Notes under the pieces: model-generated | What the model saw: only the letters and a program-made list of their open reading frames with translations | Databases searched by the model: none | Told to the model about the DNA's origin: nothing | In this document: one piece after another, positions 8,415 through 16,235 of the stretch | Layout of the letters: each line of letters begins with the position of its first letter | Position numbering within the stretch: the first letter of the stretch is position 1 | NCBI RefSeq assembly: GCF_031583065.1 | Contig: NZ_CP134053.1 | Location: forward strand, 5,373,001 to 5,437,000 | From: Streptomyces sp. CGMCC 4.7035 | Lineage (GTDB): Bacteria; Actinomycetota; Actinomycetes; Streptomycetales; Streptomycetaceae | Direction: 5' to 3' | DNA: 64,000 nucleotides | Program-made: the position numbers and the translations under genes

Positions 8415-9206
8415 CTAAAGGGGCGTGACGTACGCGCCCGAGATCCCGCCGTCCACCAGGAAGTCGGTGGCGTTCACGAAGGAGGAGTCGTCGCTGGCGA
8501 GGAACGCGACCGCCGCGGCGATCTCCTCGGCCTGCGCGAACCGCCCGACCGGGATGTGGACCAGTCGGCGCGCGGCCCTCTCGGGGTCCTTCGCGAACAG
8601 CTCTTGCAGGAGCGGGGTGTTGACCGGCCCGGGGCACAGGGCGTTGACCCGGATGCCCTCGCGCGCGAACTGCACCCCCAGCTCACGGGACATGGCGAGC
8701 ACACCGCCCTTGGAGGCCGTGTACGAGATCTGCGAGGTGGCCGCGCCCATCCGGGCCACGAACGACGCCGTGTTGATGATGGAGCCCTTGCCCTGGCGCC
8801 GCATGTAGGGGATCGCGGCCTTGCAGCACAGGTAGACGGAGGTGAGGTTGACCTCCTGGACCCGCTTCCAGGCCTCCAGGCCGGTCTCCAGGATGGAGTC
8901 GTCGTCGGGCGGCGAGATACCCGCGTTGTTGAACGCGATGTCGACGGAGCCGTAGGTGTCGTACGCGGCCTTGAACAGTGCCTCGACCTGTTCGGCGTCG
9001 GTGACGTCGACCTTCACGAACAGCCCGCCGACCTCCTCGGCGGCCGCCTTGCCGCGCGTCTCGTCGACGTCGCCGCAGACGACGTGGGCGCCCTCGGCGG
9101 CGAGTCGGCGCGCGGTGGCGAGCCCGATGCCGCTGCCGGCTCCGGTGATGACGGCGGTACGGCCGACGAGCCGGCGGCAGACGATGTCTTCGCTGGTTGC
9201 GGTCAC
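8415..9206 (-). CDS. SDR-family oxidoreductase (3-oxoacyl-ACP reductase-like)
   Basis: 263-residue classical short-chain dehydrogenase. The Rossmann nucleotide motif is TGAGSGIGLA, followed by the NNAGI motif, the catalytic Ser in NTASFVARMG, and YTASK with the catalytic Tyr and Lys. The aspartate at the end of the second strand (CGDVDE) suggests NAD(H) preference. The GTG start overlaps the aldehyde dehydrogenase stop by four bases (GTGA), so the two are translationally coupled. In a gamma-glutamyl-ethanolamide route this enzyme is the natural candidate for oxidising the alcohol to the aldehyde; that role is inferred from context only. Confidence 0.85.
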   Translation of the reverse strand: MTATSEDIVCRRLVGRTAVITGAGSGIGLATARRLAAEGAHVVCGDVDETRGKAAAEEVGGLFVKVDVTDAEQVEALFKAAYDTYGSVDIAFNNAGISPPDDDSILETGLEAWKRVQEVNLTSVYLCCKAAIPYMRRQGKGSIINTASFVARMGAATSQISYTASKGGVLAMSRELGVQFAREGIRVNALCPGPVNTPLLQELFAKDPERAARRLVHIPVGRFAQAEEIAAAVAFLASDDSSFVNATDFLVDGGISGAYVTPL

Positions 9207-10582
9207 TGTGCGGGGCCCTCCGTGCTGATGAAGACGTTCTTGGTCTCGGTGAAGGCGGTCAGGGCGTCCGGGCCGAGTTCACGGCCGATCCCCGACTGCT
9301 TGAAGCCGCCGAAGGGGGTCCAGTAGCGGACGCTGGAGTGGGAGTTGACGGACAGGTTGCCCGCGCGGACCGCCTGGGAGACGCGCAGCGCGCGGCCGAC
9401 GTCCCTCGTCCAGATGGAGCCGGACAGTCCGTAGTTCGTGTCGTTGGCGAGGCGGATCGCGTCGGCCTCGTCCTCGAAGGGCAGGACGACGGCGACCGGG
9501 CCGAAGACCTCCTCGACGGCCACGCGCGCGTGCGGGTCGACATCGGTGAGGACGGTGGGCGGGAACCAGAAGCCGGGGCCTTCGGGGGCCTTGCCGCGGA
9601 TGCCGGGCGCGTCGGCTGCGACGTACGAACGGACGCGCTCCAGCTGGACCTTGGAGATCAGCGGGCCCATCTGGGTCTTCTCGTCCGCCGGGTCGCCGAC
9701 GAGGACCGACTCGACGGCGGGGGCGAGGAGGTCGAGGAAGCGGTCGTAGGCGGAGCGCTGGACGAGGATGCGGGTGCGGGCGCAGCAGTCCTGGCCGGAG
9801 TTGTCGAGGAAGGACATGGGGGCGGCGGCCGCGGCGGCGTCGAGGTCGGCATCGGCGAAGACGATGTTGGGGCTCTTGCCGCCGAGTTCGAGGGTGACGC
9901 GCTTGAGGAGCGCGGAGCCCTTCGCCAGCACCTGTTTGCCCACGGCCGTCGACCCGGTGAAGACGATCTTCGCCACGCCCGGGTGCTCGACCAGCGCGTC
10001 GCCCGCGACAGGGCCGTGGCCGGGCAGCACCTGGAACAGCCCCTCCGGCAGCCCGGCCGCCAGGGCCAGCTCGGCCAGACGCAGAGCCGTGAGCGGGGTC
10101 GTTTCGGCGGGCTTCAGGATGACCGCGTTGCCGGCCGCGAGCGCCGGGGCCGTGCCCCACGCGGCGATCGGCATCGGGAAGTTCCAGGGTGCGATGACAC
10201 CGACGACACCGAGCGGTTCGAGGATCGTGACGTCCAGGCCGCCCGGGACGGGGATCTGGCGGCCGGTGAGCCGCTCCACTCCCCCGGCCGCGTAGTCGAG
10301 CAGGTCGCGGACGTTGCCCGCCTCCCAGCGGGCGTTGCCGACCGTGTGTCCCGCCTCGCGGACCTCCAACCGGGCAAGCGCTTCGAGGTGTTCGTCGACG
10401 GTCACGGCGAACCGGCGCAGCAGCCGGGCGCGGTCGCCCGGCGCCAGGGCTGCCCATCGGGCCTGTGCCCGCGCCGCCCGTACGACGGCCGCGTCGACGT
10501 CCTCGGCGGTGGCGGCCGGGACGGTGGCGACGACCTCCTCGGTGGCCGGATTGAGTACGTGCAGATCGAGCTCGTTCGACAA
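9203..10582 (-). CDS. NAD(P)-dependent aldehyde dehydrogenase
   Basis: 459 residues from TTG 10582 (reads LSNELDLHVLNPATEE), preceded by GAGAGG; the open frame extends further but that extension lies in the glutamine synthetase gene. Key motifs are the catalytic-base glutamate in TLELGGKSPNIVFADAD, the nucleophile cysteine in NSGQDCCARTRI, the cofactor motif FTGSTAVGKQV, and the EEVFGPVAVVLPF block. It lies 12 bases after glnA4 and overlaps the SDR gene. The expected role here is oxidation of gamma-glutamyl-aminoacetaldehyde to gamma-glutamylglycine. Two adjacent cysteines (CC) at the active site are normal for the family. Confident on the family, moderate on the substrate. Confidence 0.87.
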   Translation of the reverse strand: MSNELDLHVLNPATEEVVATVPAATAEDVDAAVVRAARAQARWAALAPGDRARLLRRFAVTVDEHLEALARLEVREAGHTVGNARWEAGNVRDLLDYAAGGVERLTGRQIPVPGGLDVTILEPLGVVGVIAPWNFPMPIAAWGTAPALAAGNAVILKPAETTPLTALRLAELALAAGLPEGLFQVLPGHGPVAGDALVEHPGVAKIVFTGSTAVGKQVLAKGSALLKRVTLELGGKSPNIVFADADLDAAAAAAPMSFLDNSGQDCCARTRILVQRSAYDRFLDLLAPAVESVLVGDPADEKTQMGPLISKVQLERVRSYVAADAPGIRGKAPEGPGFWFPPTVLTDVDPHARVAVEEVFGPVAVVLPFEDEADAIRLANDTNYGLSGSIWTRDVGRALRVSQAVRAGNLSVNSHSSVRYWTPFGGFKQSGIGRELGPDALTAFTETKNVFISTEGPAQ

Positions 10583-10593
10583 GGAAGAACCTC

Positions 10594-11964
10594 TCACATG
10601 CGTTCGAAGGAGCGGCGTAGCTCCCAGTCGGTCACCGCGGCATCGAAAGCGGCCAGCTCGACGCGGGCCATGTTGCGGTAGTGCGCGACCACCTCGTCGC
10701 CGAAGGCGGCCTTGGCGATGGCGCTGTTCTCCCAGAGCTCGGCGGCCTCGCGCAGGGTGGTGGGCACGTGCTCGTACTCGGCGGTGTACGCGTTCCCGGG
10801 GCACGGCTCGGGAAGCTCCAGCTTCTGCTCGATGCCGTGGAGCCCGGCCGCGACCATGGCGGCGACCGCGAGGTGCGGGTTGACGTCACCGCCGGGCACC
10901 CGGTTCTCGAAGCGCAGCGAGCGGCCGTGGCCGACGACCCTGAGGGCACAGGTGCGGTTGTCGTACCCCCAGGCGACCGCGGTCGGGGCGAAGGAGCCGG
11001 GCTGGAACCGCTTGTAGGAGTTGATGCCCGGCGCGTAGAGGAGCGAGAAGTCGCGCAGGGCGGCGAGCTGACCGGCGAGGAAGTGCCGCATGGTCTCGGA
11101 CATCCCGCCGGGGTCGCCGGCCGAACCGGCCATGACGTTGTGGCCGTGCTCGTCCGCGAGCGAGAGGTGGATGTGACAGGAGTTGCCCTCGCGCTCGTTG
11201 TACTTGGCCATGAAGGTGAGCGAGACGCCCTCCTGGGCCGCGATCTCCTTGGCGCCGGTCTTGTAGATCGCGTGCTGGTCACAGGTGACCAGCGCCTCGT
11301 CGTACCGGAACGCGATCTCGTGCTGGCCGGGGTTGCACTCGCCCTTGGCGGACTCGACGGTGAGGCCCGCGCCCGCCATCTCGTTGCGGATACGGCGCAG
11401 GAGCGGCTCGATCCGCCCGGTGCCCAGCACCGAGTAGTCGATGTTGTACTGGTTGGCCGGGGTCAGCCCGCGGTAGTTCGCGTCCCAGGCCTGCTCGTAG
11501 GTGTCCTTGAAGACGATGAACTCCAGCTCGGTGCCGGCCTGGGCGGTGTGTCCGAGGGCGGCTAGGCGGTCGAGCTGCCGGCGGAGGATCTGGCGGGGCG
11601 CGGCGACCACGGGCGAGCCGTCGTTCCAGGCGAGGTCGGCGATGACCATCGCCGTACCCTCGTTCCAGGGCACCCGGCGCAGTGTGCTCAGGTCCGGGTG
11701 GAGGGCGAAGTCGCCGTAGCCGCGGTCCCAGGAGGACATGTCGTAGCCGTCGACCGTGTTCATCTCGGTGTCCACGGCGAGGAGGTAGTTGCAGCCCTCC
11801 GTGCCGTGCTCCAGGACCTCGTCGAGGAAGAAGCGCGCGGCGAACCGCTTGCCCTGAAGGCGCCCTTGCATGTCGGGGAAGGCCAGGACGACAGTGTCGA
11901 TCTCGCCGCCCGCGACGAGGACGTGCAGCTCCTCGACGCCGAGCGGGGGTGTGCGGTGTGCCAC
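10594..11964 (-). CDS. glnA4: Glutamine synthetase-like gamma-glutamylethanolamide synthetase
   Basis: 456-residue member of the glutamine synthetase superfamily. The N-terminal beta-grasp region (EIDTVVLAFPDMQGRLQGKRF) is followed by the catalytic domain with TELEFIVF, ESAKGECNPGQHEI, SCHIHLSL and the ATP/glutamate region FENRVPGGDVNPHLAVAAM. The tyrosine adenylylation loop of true GlnA is not evident. In S. coelicolor the gene at this position, glnA4, ligates glutamate to ethanolamine. Its neighbours here (aldehyde dehydrogenase, SDR, FadR-type regulator, gamma-glutamyl hydrolase) are what such a pathway needs. Start ATG 11964. It is divergent from the regulator gene across a 75-base gap containing an AAGGT-N10-ACCTT inverted repeat. 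The symbol rests on remembered synteny. Confidence 0.82.
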   Translation of the reverse strand: MAHRTPPLGVEELHVLVAGGEIDTVVLAFPDMQGRLQGKRFAARFFLDEVLEHGTEGCNYLLAVDTEMNTVDGYDMSSWDRGYGDFALHPDLSTLRRVPWNEGTAMVIADLAWNDGSPVVAAPRQILRRQLDRLAALGHTAQAGTELEFIVFKDTYEQAWDANYRGLTPANQYNIDYSVLGTGRIEPLLRRIRNEMAGAGLTVESAKGECNPGQHEIAFRYDEALVTCDQHAIYKTGAKEIAAQEGVSLTFMAKYNEREGNSCHIHLSLADEHGHNVMAGSAGDPGGMSETMRHFLAGQLAALRDFSLLYAPGINSYKRFQPGSFAPTAVAWGYDNRTCALRVVGHGRSLRFENRVPGGDVNPHLAVAAMVAAGLHGIEQKLELPEPCPGNAYTAEYEHVPTTLREAAELWENSAIAKAAFGDEVVAHYRNMARVELAAFDAAVTDWELRRSFERM

Positions 11965-11995
11965 GGAAGGTCTCCTTCGGTCCGCCGAGAGTCAT

Positions 11996-12015
11996 AAGGT
12001 ATTTGCGAGAACCTT
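11996..12015. promoter_or_regulatory. Candidate FadR-type regulator operator in the glnA4/regulator divergent promoter
   Basis: Inverted repeat AAGGT-N10-ACCTT in the 75-base gap between glnA4 and the divergent GntR-family gene. A related AAGGTAT element recurs before the hydrolase gene (12857-12875). Prediction from symmetry and position only. Confidence 0.4.
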
Positions 12016-12039
12016 TGCTTGGGAAGGGGGCGCGGCCAG

Positions 12040-12846
12040 ATGTCGCAGGCGGAACCCGACGGCGGCACGGGCGGCCCGCAGGACCGGTCGACACAGGACC
12101 GCTCGGCACAGGACTGGCCGACACAGGACCGGTCGGCACAGGACCGGCTGACACCGGTGCTGCGACCGGTGCGGGCCGGCAACGGCTTCGAGGAGGCGCT
12201 GGAGCAGATCCTCCAGGTCGTCCGCCTCGGCCTGGTGCCGGGCGGCGAACGGCTGCCCGCGGAGCGGGAGCTGGCGGAGCGGCTGGGAATCAGCCGGGTG
12301 ACGCTGCGCGAGGTGCTGAAGGTGCTCCAGGACCAAGGCCTGGTGGAATCGCGGCGCGGGCGCTACGGCGGCACGTTCGTGCGGCCGCGCGTCGACGCGG
12401 GCGGCGAGGACGAGCTGCGCCGGCGCGTCGAGAAGGTCGACATCGAGGACGTGCTGCGCTTCCGCGAGGTGCTGGAGGTGGGCGCGGCGGGCCTGTGCGC
12501 GACGCACGGCCTCACGGCGGAGCAGGCGGCACGGCTGCGGGAGGCACTGGCGCGCACGCAGGACGCGCCGCTCACGGAGTACCGGCGCCTGGACACCCTG
12601 CTGCACCTCACGCTGGCCGAACTCTGCGGGTCGCCCTCGCTGACCGCGCAGTACGCGGCCGTACGGGCGACGGTGAACGACCTGCTGGACTGCATCCCCT
12701 TGCTGGTGCGCAACCTGGAGCACTCCCAGCGGCAGCACGAGGCGCTGGTGGAGGCGGTGCTCGACGGGGACGTGGACGGCGCGCGGGAGATGATGCGCGA
12801 GCACTGCGCGGGGACGGCGGCGCTGCTGCGGGGGTTCCTGGCGTAA
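12040..12846 (+). CDS. GntR/FadR-family transcriptional regulator
   Basis: 268 residues from ATG 12040 (MSQAEPDGG). Residues 1-45 are an unusual repetitive leader encoded by 15-bp repeats (TQDRSAQDWPTQDRSAQDRL). The winged helix-turn-helix follows at about 50-120: LEQILQVVRLGLVPGGERLPAERELAERLGISRVTLREVLKVL. The C-terminal FCD ligand-binding domain is at about 135-260, with RFREVLEVGAAGLCA, LDTLLHLTLAELCG and the metal/ligand histidine region MMREHCAGTAA. It is divergent from glnA4 and 51 bases ahead of the hydrolase, so it probably controls both in response to a pathway metabolite. Known FCD regulators bind carboxylic or amino acids; the ligand here is unknown. Confidence 0.85.
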   Translation: MSQAEPDGGTGGPQDRSTQDRSAQDWPTQDRSAQDRLTPVLRPVRAGNGFEEALEQILQVVRLGLVPGGERLPAERELAERLGISRVTLREVLKVLQDQGLVESRRGRYGGTFVRPRVDAGGEDELRRRVEKVDIEDVLRFREVLEVGAAGLCATHGLTAEQAARLREALARTQDAPLTEYRRLDTLLHLTLAELCGSPSLTAQYAAVRATVNDLLDCIPLLVRNLEHSQRQHEALVEAVLDGDVDGAREMMREHCAGTAALLRGFLA

Positions 12847-12856
12847 GCACTCCCAC

Positions 12857-12875
12857 AAAGGTATGAATACGTTCC
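12857..12875. promoter_or_regulatory. Candidate operator upstream of gamma-glutamyl hydrolase
   Basis: AAGGTATGAATACGTTCC contains an inverted GGTAT-GA-ATAC core and shares AAGGTAT with the element before glnA4. It lies between the regulator stop and the GTG start of the hydrolase. Weak, position-based prediction. Confidence 0.3.
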
Positions 12876-12897
12876 ATTGAACCCGGGGAGGCATCGC

Positions 12898-13599
12898 GTG
12901 ACCGCACGACCGCTGATCGGTGTGAGTACGTATCTGGAGGCCGGAGCGCGCTGGGGCGTCTGGGAGCTGGACGCGGCGCTGCTGCCGGCGGGCTACCCGC
13001 GGCTCGTGCAGCGAGCCGGCGGGCTCGCCGCGATGCTGCCGCCCGACGACCCGGAGCACGCGGCGGTGACGGTCGCCCGGCTGGACGGCCTGGTGATCGC
13101 GGGCGGCCCGGACGTCGACCCGTCCCGCTACGGCGCGGAGCGATCGGCGCGCACCGGGCCGCCCGCGCCCGAGCGGGACGCCTGGGAACTCGCCCTGATC
13201 GAGGCAGCGTTGGCGTCCGGGACGCCGCTGCTCGGCATCTGCCGCGGGATGCAACTGCTGAACGTCGCGCTCGGCGGCACGCTCGTGCAGCACATCACCG
13301 GGCACGCGGAGGTCCTCGGAGTCTTCGGCCGCCACCCGGTCAAGCCGGTGCCCGGCACGCTGTACGGGGCTGCCGTCCCGGAGGAGACCTCGGTACCGGC
13401 CTACCACCACCAGGCCGTGGACCGCCTCGGCGAGGGTCTCGTCGCGTCTGCATACGCGGCGGACGGCACGGTGGAGGCGGTGGAGCTGCCGGGTGCCGCT
13501 TGGGTGCTGGGCGTGCAGTGGCATCCGGAGATGGGCGAGGACGTACGGGTGATGAGGGCGCTGGTGCGAGCCGCGTCCGCCGGCCGGACGCGCCGCTAG
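12898..13599 (+). CDS. Gamma-glutamyl-gamma-aminobutyrate hydrolase-like class I amidotransferase (PuuD-type)
   Basis: 233 residues from GTG 12898, preceded by GGGGAGG; an upstream TTG at 12877 has no ribosome site. The glutaminase-like triad is visible: nucleophile Cys in LLGICRGMQLLNVALGG, and His and Glu in VLGVQWHPEMGE. PuuD enzymes cleave gamma-glutamyl amides made by glutamine synthetase-like ligases, so here it should release glutamate and the catabolised amine product (glycine from ethanolamine). Same direction as, and just downstream of, the FadR-type regulator, divergent from glnA4. Cytosolic. Family firm; substrate inferred from neighbours. Confidence 0.87.
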   Translation: MTARPLIGVSTYLEAGARWGVWELDAALLPAGYPRLVQRAGGLAAMLPPDDPEHAAVTVARLDGLVIAGGPDVDPSRYGAERSARTGPPAPERDAWELALIEAALASGTPLLGICRGMQLLNVALGGTLVQHITGHAEVLGVFGRHPVKPVPGTLYGAAVPEETSVPAYHHQAVDRLGEGLVASAYAADGTVEAVELPGAAWVLGVQWHPEMGEDVRVMRALVRAASAGRTRR

Positions 13600-13669
13600 G
13601 TTCCGCCGCCCTTCCGTCGTCCTTCCCCGTGGGCCGCCCGGCGGGCGCCGCAGCGACGTGGGGACACGG

Positions 13670-13830
13670 TTCGGCAGCGCCCCAAAGGGGCGCGGGGCTG
13701 GGACATTGTGCGGCTCCGCCGCGATGGCGGTCCCCCCTGTTCATGGGGGTCCCCCCTGCTCGAGCGAAGCCGAGAGCTTGGGGGAGAAGCCGAGAACTTG
13801 GGGGAACGACCAGCCACGACGTACCCGCAG
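13670..13830. repeat. Composite Streptomyces intergenic repeat interrupted by GGGGGTCCCCCC units
   Basis: The 13600-13858 gap between the hydrolase and the convergent LysR gene holds a hairpin GCGCCCCAAAGGGGCGC (13677-13693) and the phrase GTGCGGCTCCGCCGCG. Nested TGGGGGTCCCCCC / CTTGGGGGAG units (13745-13804) follow, then ACCAGCCACGACG. The outer phrases recur in many Streptomyces intergenic regions. The inner unit is the same family as at 2243-2366. It probably also serves as a bidirectional terminator. Confidence 0.6.
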
Positions 13831-13858
13831 GTGGCATACCGGACTGCCGGCGCAGCGC

Positions 13859-14782
13859 TCAGCCCCGCGTCAGCCCCAGCAGATCCCGCCCCGGTCCCGT
13901 CGGCCGGTGGCCCGTGCGCCACACCGCTCGCAGCACCCGGTCAAGGCGTACGCCGTCGACGGGGACGCTCACCAGGCGACGGGCCGACAGTTCCTCTCCC
14001 ACGGCCAGTTCGCTCAGGACCGCCGGGCCCGCGCCGCTGACCGCCGAGGACTTGACCGCCGTCGTCGAGGACAGTTCGAGCAGGGGGCGGGCCAGGCCGC
14101 CCAGGGCAGTGTCCAGGACCTGGCGGGTACCCGAGCCCTCCTCCCGCAGGATCAGTGGCGTCGACGCCAGTTCCCGCGCGGAGAGCGGCGTGCGGCGGCG
14201 GGCCCAGGGGTGCCCCGGTGCCGTGACCACGATCAGTCGGTCGTGCGCGACGACCGCCGCCTCCAGGCCCGCCGGCACGGACAGCCCCTCCACGAACCCC
14301 AGGTCCGCCTCGTCCGCGAGCAGACGCTCGGCGACCGCCGCCGAGTTCCCGGCCAGCAGCGACACCGCTGTGTCGGGCCGCTGCGCGCGCAGCGCGATCA
14401 GCCAGCCGGGCAGCAGGTACTCGGCGATGGTCATGCTCGCGGCCACCCGCAGCCGTGAGTCCCGTCGGCCCCTGAGCGCCTGCGCCCCCGCGTCGAACGC
14501 CTCCGCGGCCTCCACGATCCGCCGCGCCCAGTCGGTGACCAGCGCCCCGGCGTCGGTCAGCCGCGAACCCCGCGGCGAACGGTCCACCAGCGCCACGCCC
14601 AGCTGCCGCTCCATCGACCGGATCCGGCTGCTCGCCGCCGGCTGGGTGATCCCCAGCTCCCGCGCGGCCCGCCCCAGGCTGCCCAGCCGAGCCACCGCGA
14701 GCAGCAGCTCCAGCGCCCCCAGGTCCGGCACCCGGTGCGCGAGGCCGACCACCGGGAGCACCGCCTCATCACCCACACTCAT
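13859..14782 (-). CDS. LysR-family transcriptional regulator
   Basis: 307 residues from ATG 14782 (MSVGDEAV); GTG 14788 is an alternative. The N-terminal helix-turn-helix is LGALELLLAVARLGSLGRAARELGITQPAASSRIRSMERQLG, followed by the type-2 periplasmic-binding-fold effector domain (RLRVAASMTIAEYLLPGWLIAL, LIVVTAPGHPWARR, LILREEGSGTRQVL). It is divergent from the TDT-family transporter with a short shared promoter region, the classic LysR arrangement, so the transporter is its likely target. Inducer unknown. Confidence 0.87.
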   Translation of the reverse strand: MSVGDEAVLPVVGLAHRVPDLGALELLLAVARLGSLGRAARELGITQPAASSRIRSMERQLGVALVDRSPRGSRLTDAGALVTDWARRIVEAAEAFDAGAQALRGRRDSRLRVAASMTIAEYLLPGWLIALRAQRPDTAVSLLAGNSAAVAERLLADEADLGFVEGLSVPAGLEAAVVAHDRLIVVTAPGHPWARRRTPLSARELASTPLILREEGSGTRQVLDTALGGLARPLLELSSTTAVKSSAVSGAGPAVLSELAVGEELSARRLVSVPVDGVRLDRVLRAVWRTGHRPTGPGRDLLGLTRG

Positions 14783-14852
14783 AAACACAGCTTATGCCCC
14801 CATAGAGACATGGTCCCTGGTGAGGAGGGCGTCGTGGCGAAACCCTGCACAC

Positions 14853-15974
14853 ATGGTCATCGCAGCCCAGCCCCTCGCTCTCCCCGCCCACCACCGGCCG
14901 GCCGCCGCCGTCCGGCACCTCGGTCCGAACTGGTACGCCTGCGTGATGGGCACCGCGATCGTGGCGACGGCGGGCGCCGGGCTGCCGCGCGCCGCGCACG
15001 TGCCGGGGCTGCGGACCGCCTGCGCCGCCGTCTGGGCGCTCTCGGCGGCCCTGCTCGTGACCCTCCTCGGCGCCCGCGCCCTGCACTGGCTCCACCACCG
15101 CGACCAGGCCCGAGCCCACCTCCTCGACCCGGCCGTCGCCCCGTTCTACGGCTGCCTCGCCATGGCCCTGCTGGCCGTCGGCGGCGGTGCCCTGGTGATC
15201 GGCCGGGACTGGATCGGGGCGGGCCCGGCCGTCGCCCTGGACGCCGTGCTCTTCACCGCCGGTACGGTCGTCGGGCTCGTCACCGCGGTGGCCGTCCCGT
15301 ATCTGATGGTCGTCCGGCACCGCATCGAACCGGGCCGGGCCACCCCTGTGTGGCTGTTGCCCCTGGTCGCCCCCATGGTCTCCGCGGTCCTGGCTCCGCC
15401 GCTGGTCCCGCACCTGCCCGCCGGTCAGCCCAGGGAGACCCTGCTGCTCGCGGCCTTCGCGATGTTCGGGCTCAGTCTGCTGGCCACGCTCGTGATGCTG
15501 CCGCTGATCCTCGCCCGGCTGATCACCGCGGGCCCGCTGCCGCTCGCCCTGACGCCGACCCTCTTCCTGGTCCTCGGCCCGTTGGGCCAGTCCGCCACCG
15601 CCGTCGGCAATATCGCGGACGTGGCGCCGGGCACCGTCCCGGCCCCCTACGACGAGGGCTTCGCCGTCCTCTCCGTGCTCTACGGCGTCCCGGTGATGGG
15701 CTTCGCGCTGCTGTGGCTGGGCCTGGCCGCCGCACTGGTGGTGCGCGCCCTGCGGCGGGGCATGGGCTTCACCATGACCTGGTGGGCGTTCACTTTCCCG
15801 GTGGGCACCTGTGTCACCGGCACGGAGTCGCTGGCCCGGCACACCGGGCTCGCCACCCTCGACGCGCTCGCGATCGCCCTGTACACGCTGCTCCTCGCCG
15901 CCTGGGCCCTCGCCGCCGTCCGCACCGGCCGGGGAGTCATCAGCGGAGAACTGCTCGCAGCACCTCGCCAATGA
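14853..15974 (+). CDS. TDT-family (TehA/SLAC1-like) membrane transporter
   Basis: 373-residue integral membrane protein with about ten hydrophobic segments. The N-terminus RHLGPNWYACVMGTAIVATAGAG and the GxxP-type pore residues (PLGQSATAVGNIAD, WWAFTFPVGTCVTGTESLA) are typical of the tellurite-resistance/dicarboxylate transporter family. Likely substrates are C4-dicarboxylates, sulfite or another small anion; this cannot be decided from sequence. The start at ATG 14853 is uncertain because the only purine-rich site (GAGGAGGG) is 24 bases upstream. Divergent from a LysR gene. The last ~25 codons are the first copy of a 126-bp degenerate triplication that runs into the next gene. Confidence 0.8.
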   Translation: MVIAAQPLALPAHHRPAAAVRHLGPNWYACVMGTAIVATAGAGLPRAAHVPGLRTACAAVWALSAALLVTLLGARALHWLHHRDQARAHLLDPAVAPFYGCLAMALLAVGGGALVIGRDWIGAGPAVALDAVLFTAGTVVGLVTAVAVPYLMVVRHRIEPGRATPVWLLPLVAPMVSAVLAPPLVPHLPAGQPRETLLLAAFAMFGLSLLATLVMLPLILARLITAGPLPLALTPTLFLVLGPLGQSATAVGNIADVAPGTVPAPYDEGFAVLSVLYGVPVMGFALLWLGLAAALVVRALRRGMGFTMTWWAFTFPVGTCVTGTESLARHTGLATLDALAIALYTLLLAAWALAAVRTGRGVISGELLAAPRQ

Positions 15975-16235
15975 CGCGTCACCGGTCCGACACATCGGAC
16001 TCGACAGGCCCGCGATCGGGGCCCGTGCGTGCCGCTCGCCGCCGCCGTCCGCACCGACCGGGAGTCTCAAGCGAAGAACCGCTCGCAGCACCCCGCCGAT
16101 GACGAGTCACCGGCCTGGCACACCAGGCTCCGCGGGCCCGCGATCGGCCCGTATGTGCCGCTCGCCGCCGCCGTCCGAACCGGCCGGGAATCGTCAGCGG
16201 AGAACTGCTCGCAGCGCCTCACCGACGACGTGCGG
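15905..16235. repeat. Three degenerate 126-bp tandem copies linking the ends of two convergent genes
   Basis: Copies start near 15905, at 16032 and at 16158. Each begins CTCGCCGCC-GTCCG, continues with ACCGGCCGGG, AGCGGAGAACTGCTCGCAGC and GATGACG, and ends with GGCCCGCGATCGG. The first copy is the 3' end of the transporter gene; the third runs into the 3' end of the BtuF-like gene. The copies have diverged, so the duplication is old. Confidence 0.8.

Noticed and set aside
9197..10681. Long plus-strand open frame of 494 codons over the aldehyde dehydrogenase gene
   Set aside because: It is the GC-rich antisense shadow of a clear aldehyde dehydrogenase with all catalytic motifs; its translation is Gly/Arg/Val-rich with no domain.
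13500..14852. 450-codon extension upstream of the TDT transporter in the same frame
   Set aside because: It overlaps the LysR gene and intergenic repeats on the other strand; its translation is Arg/Ser-rich and the transporter homology begins only near 14853.
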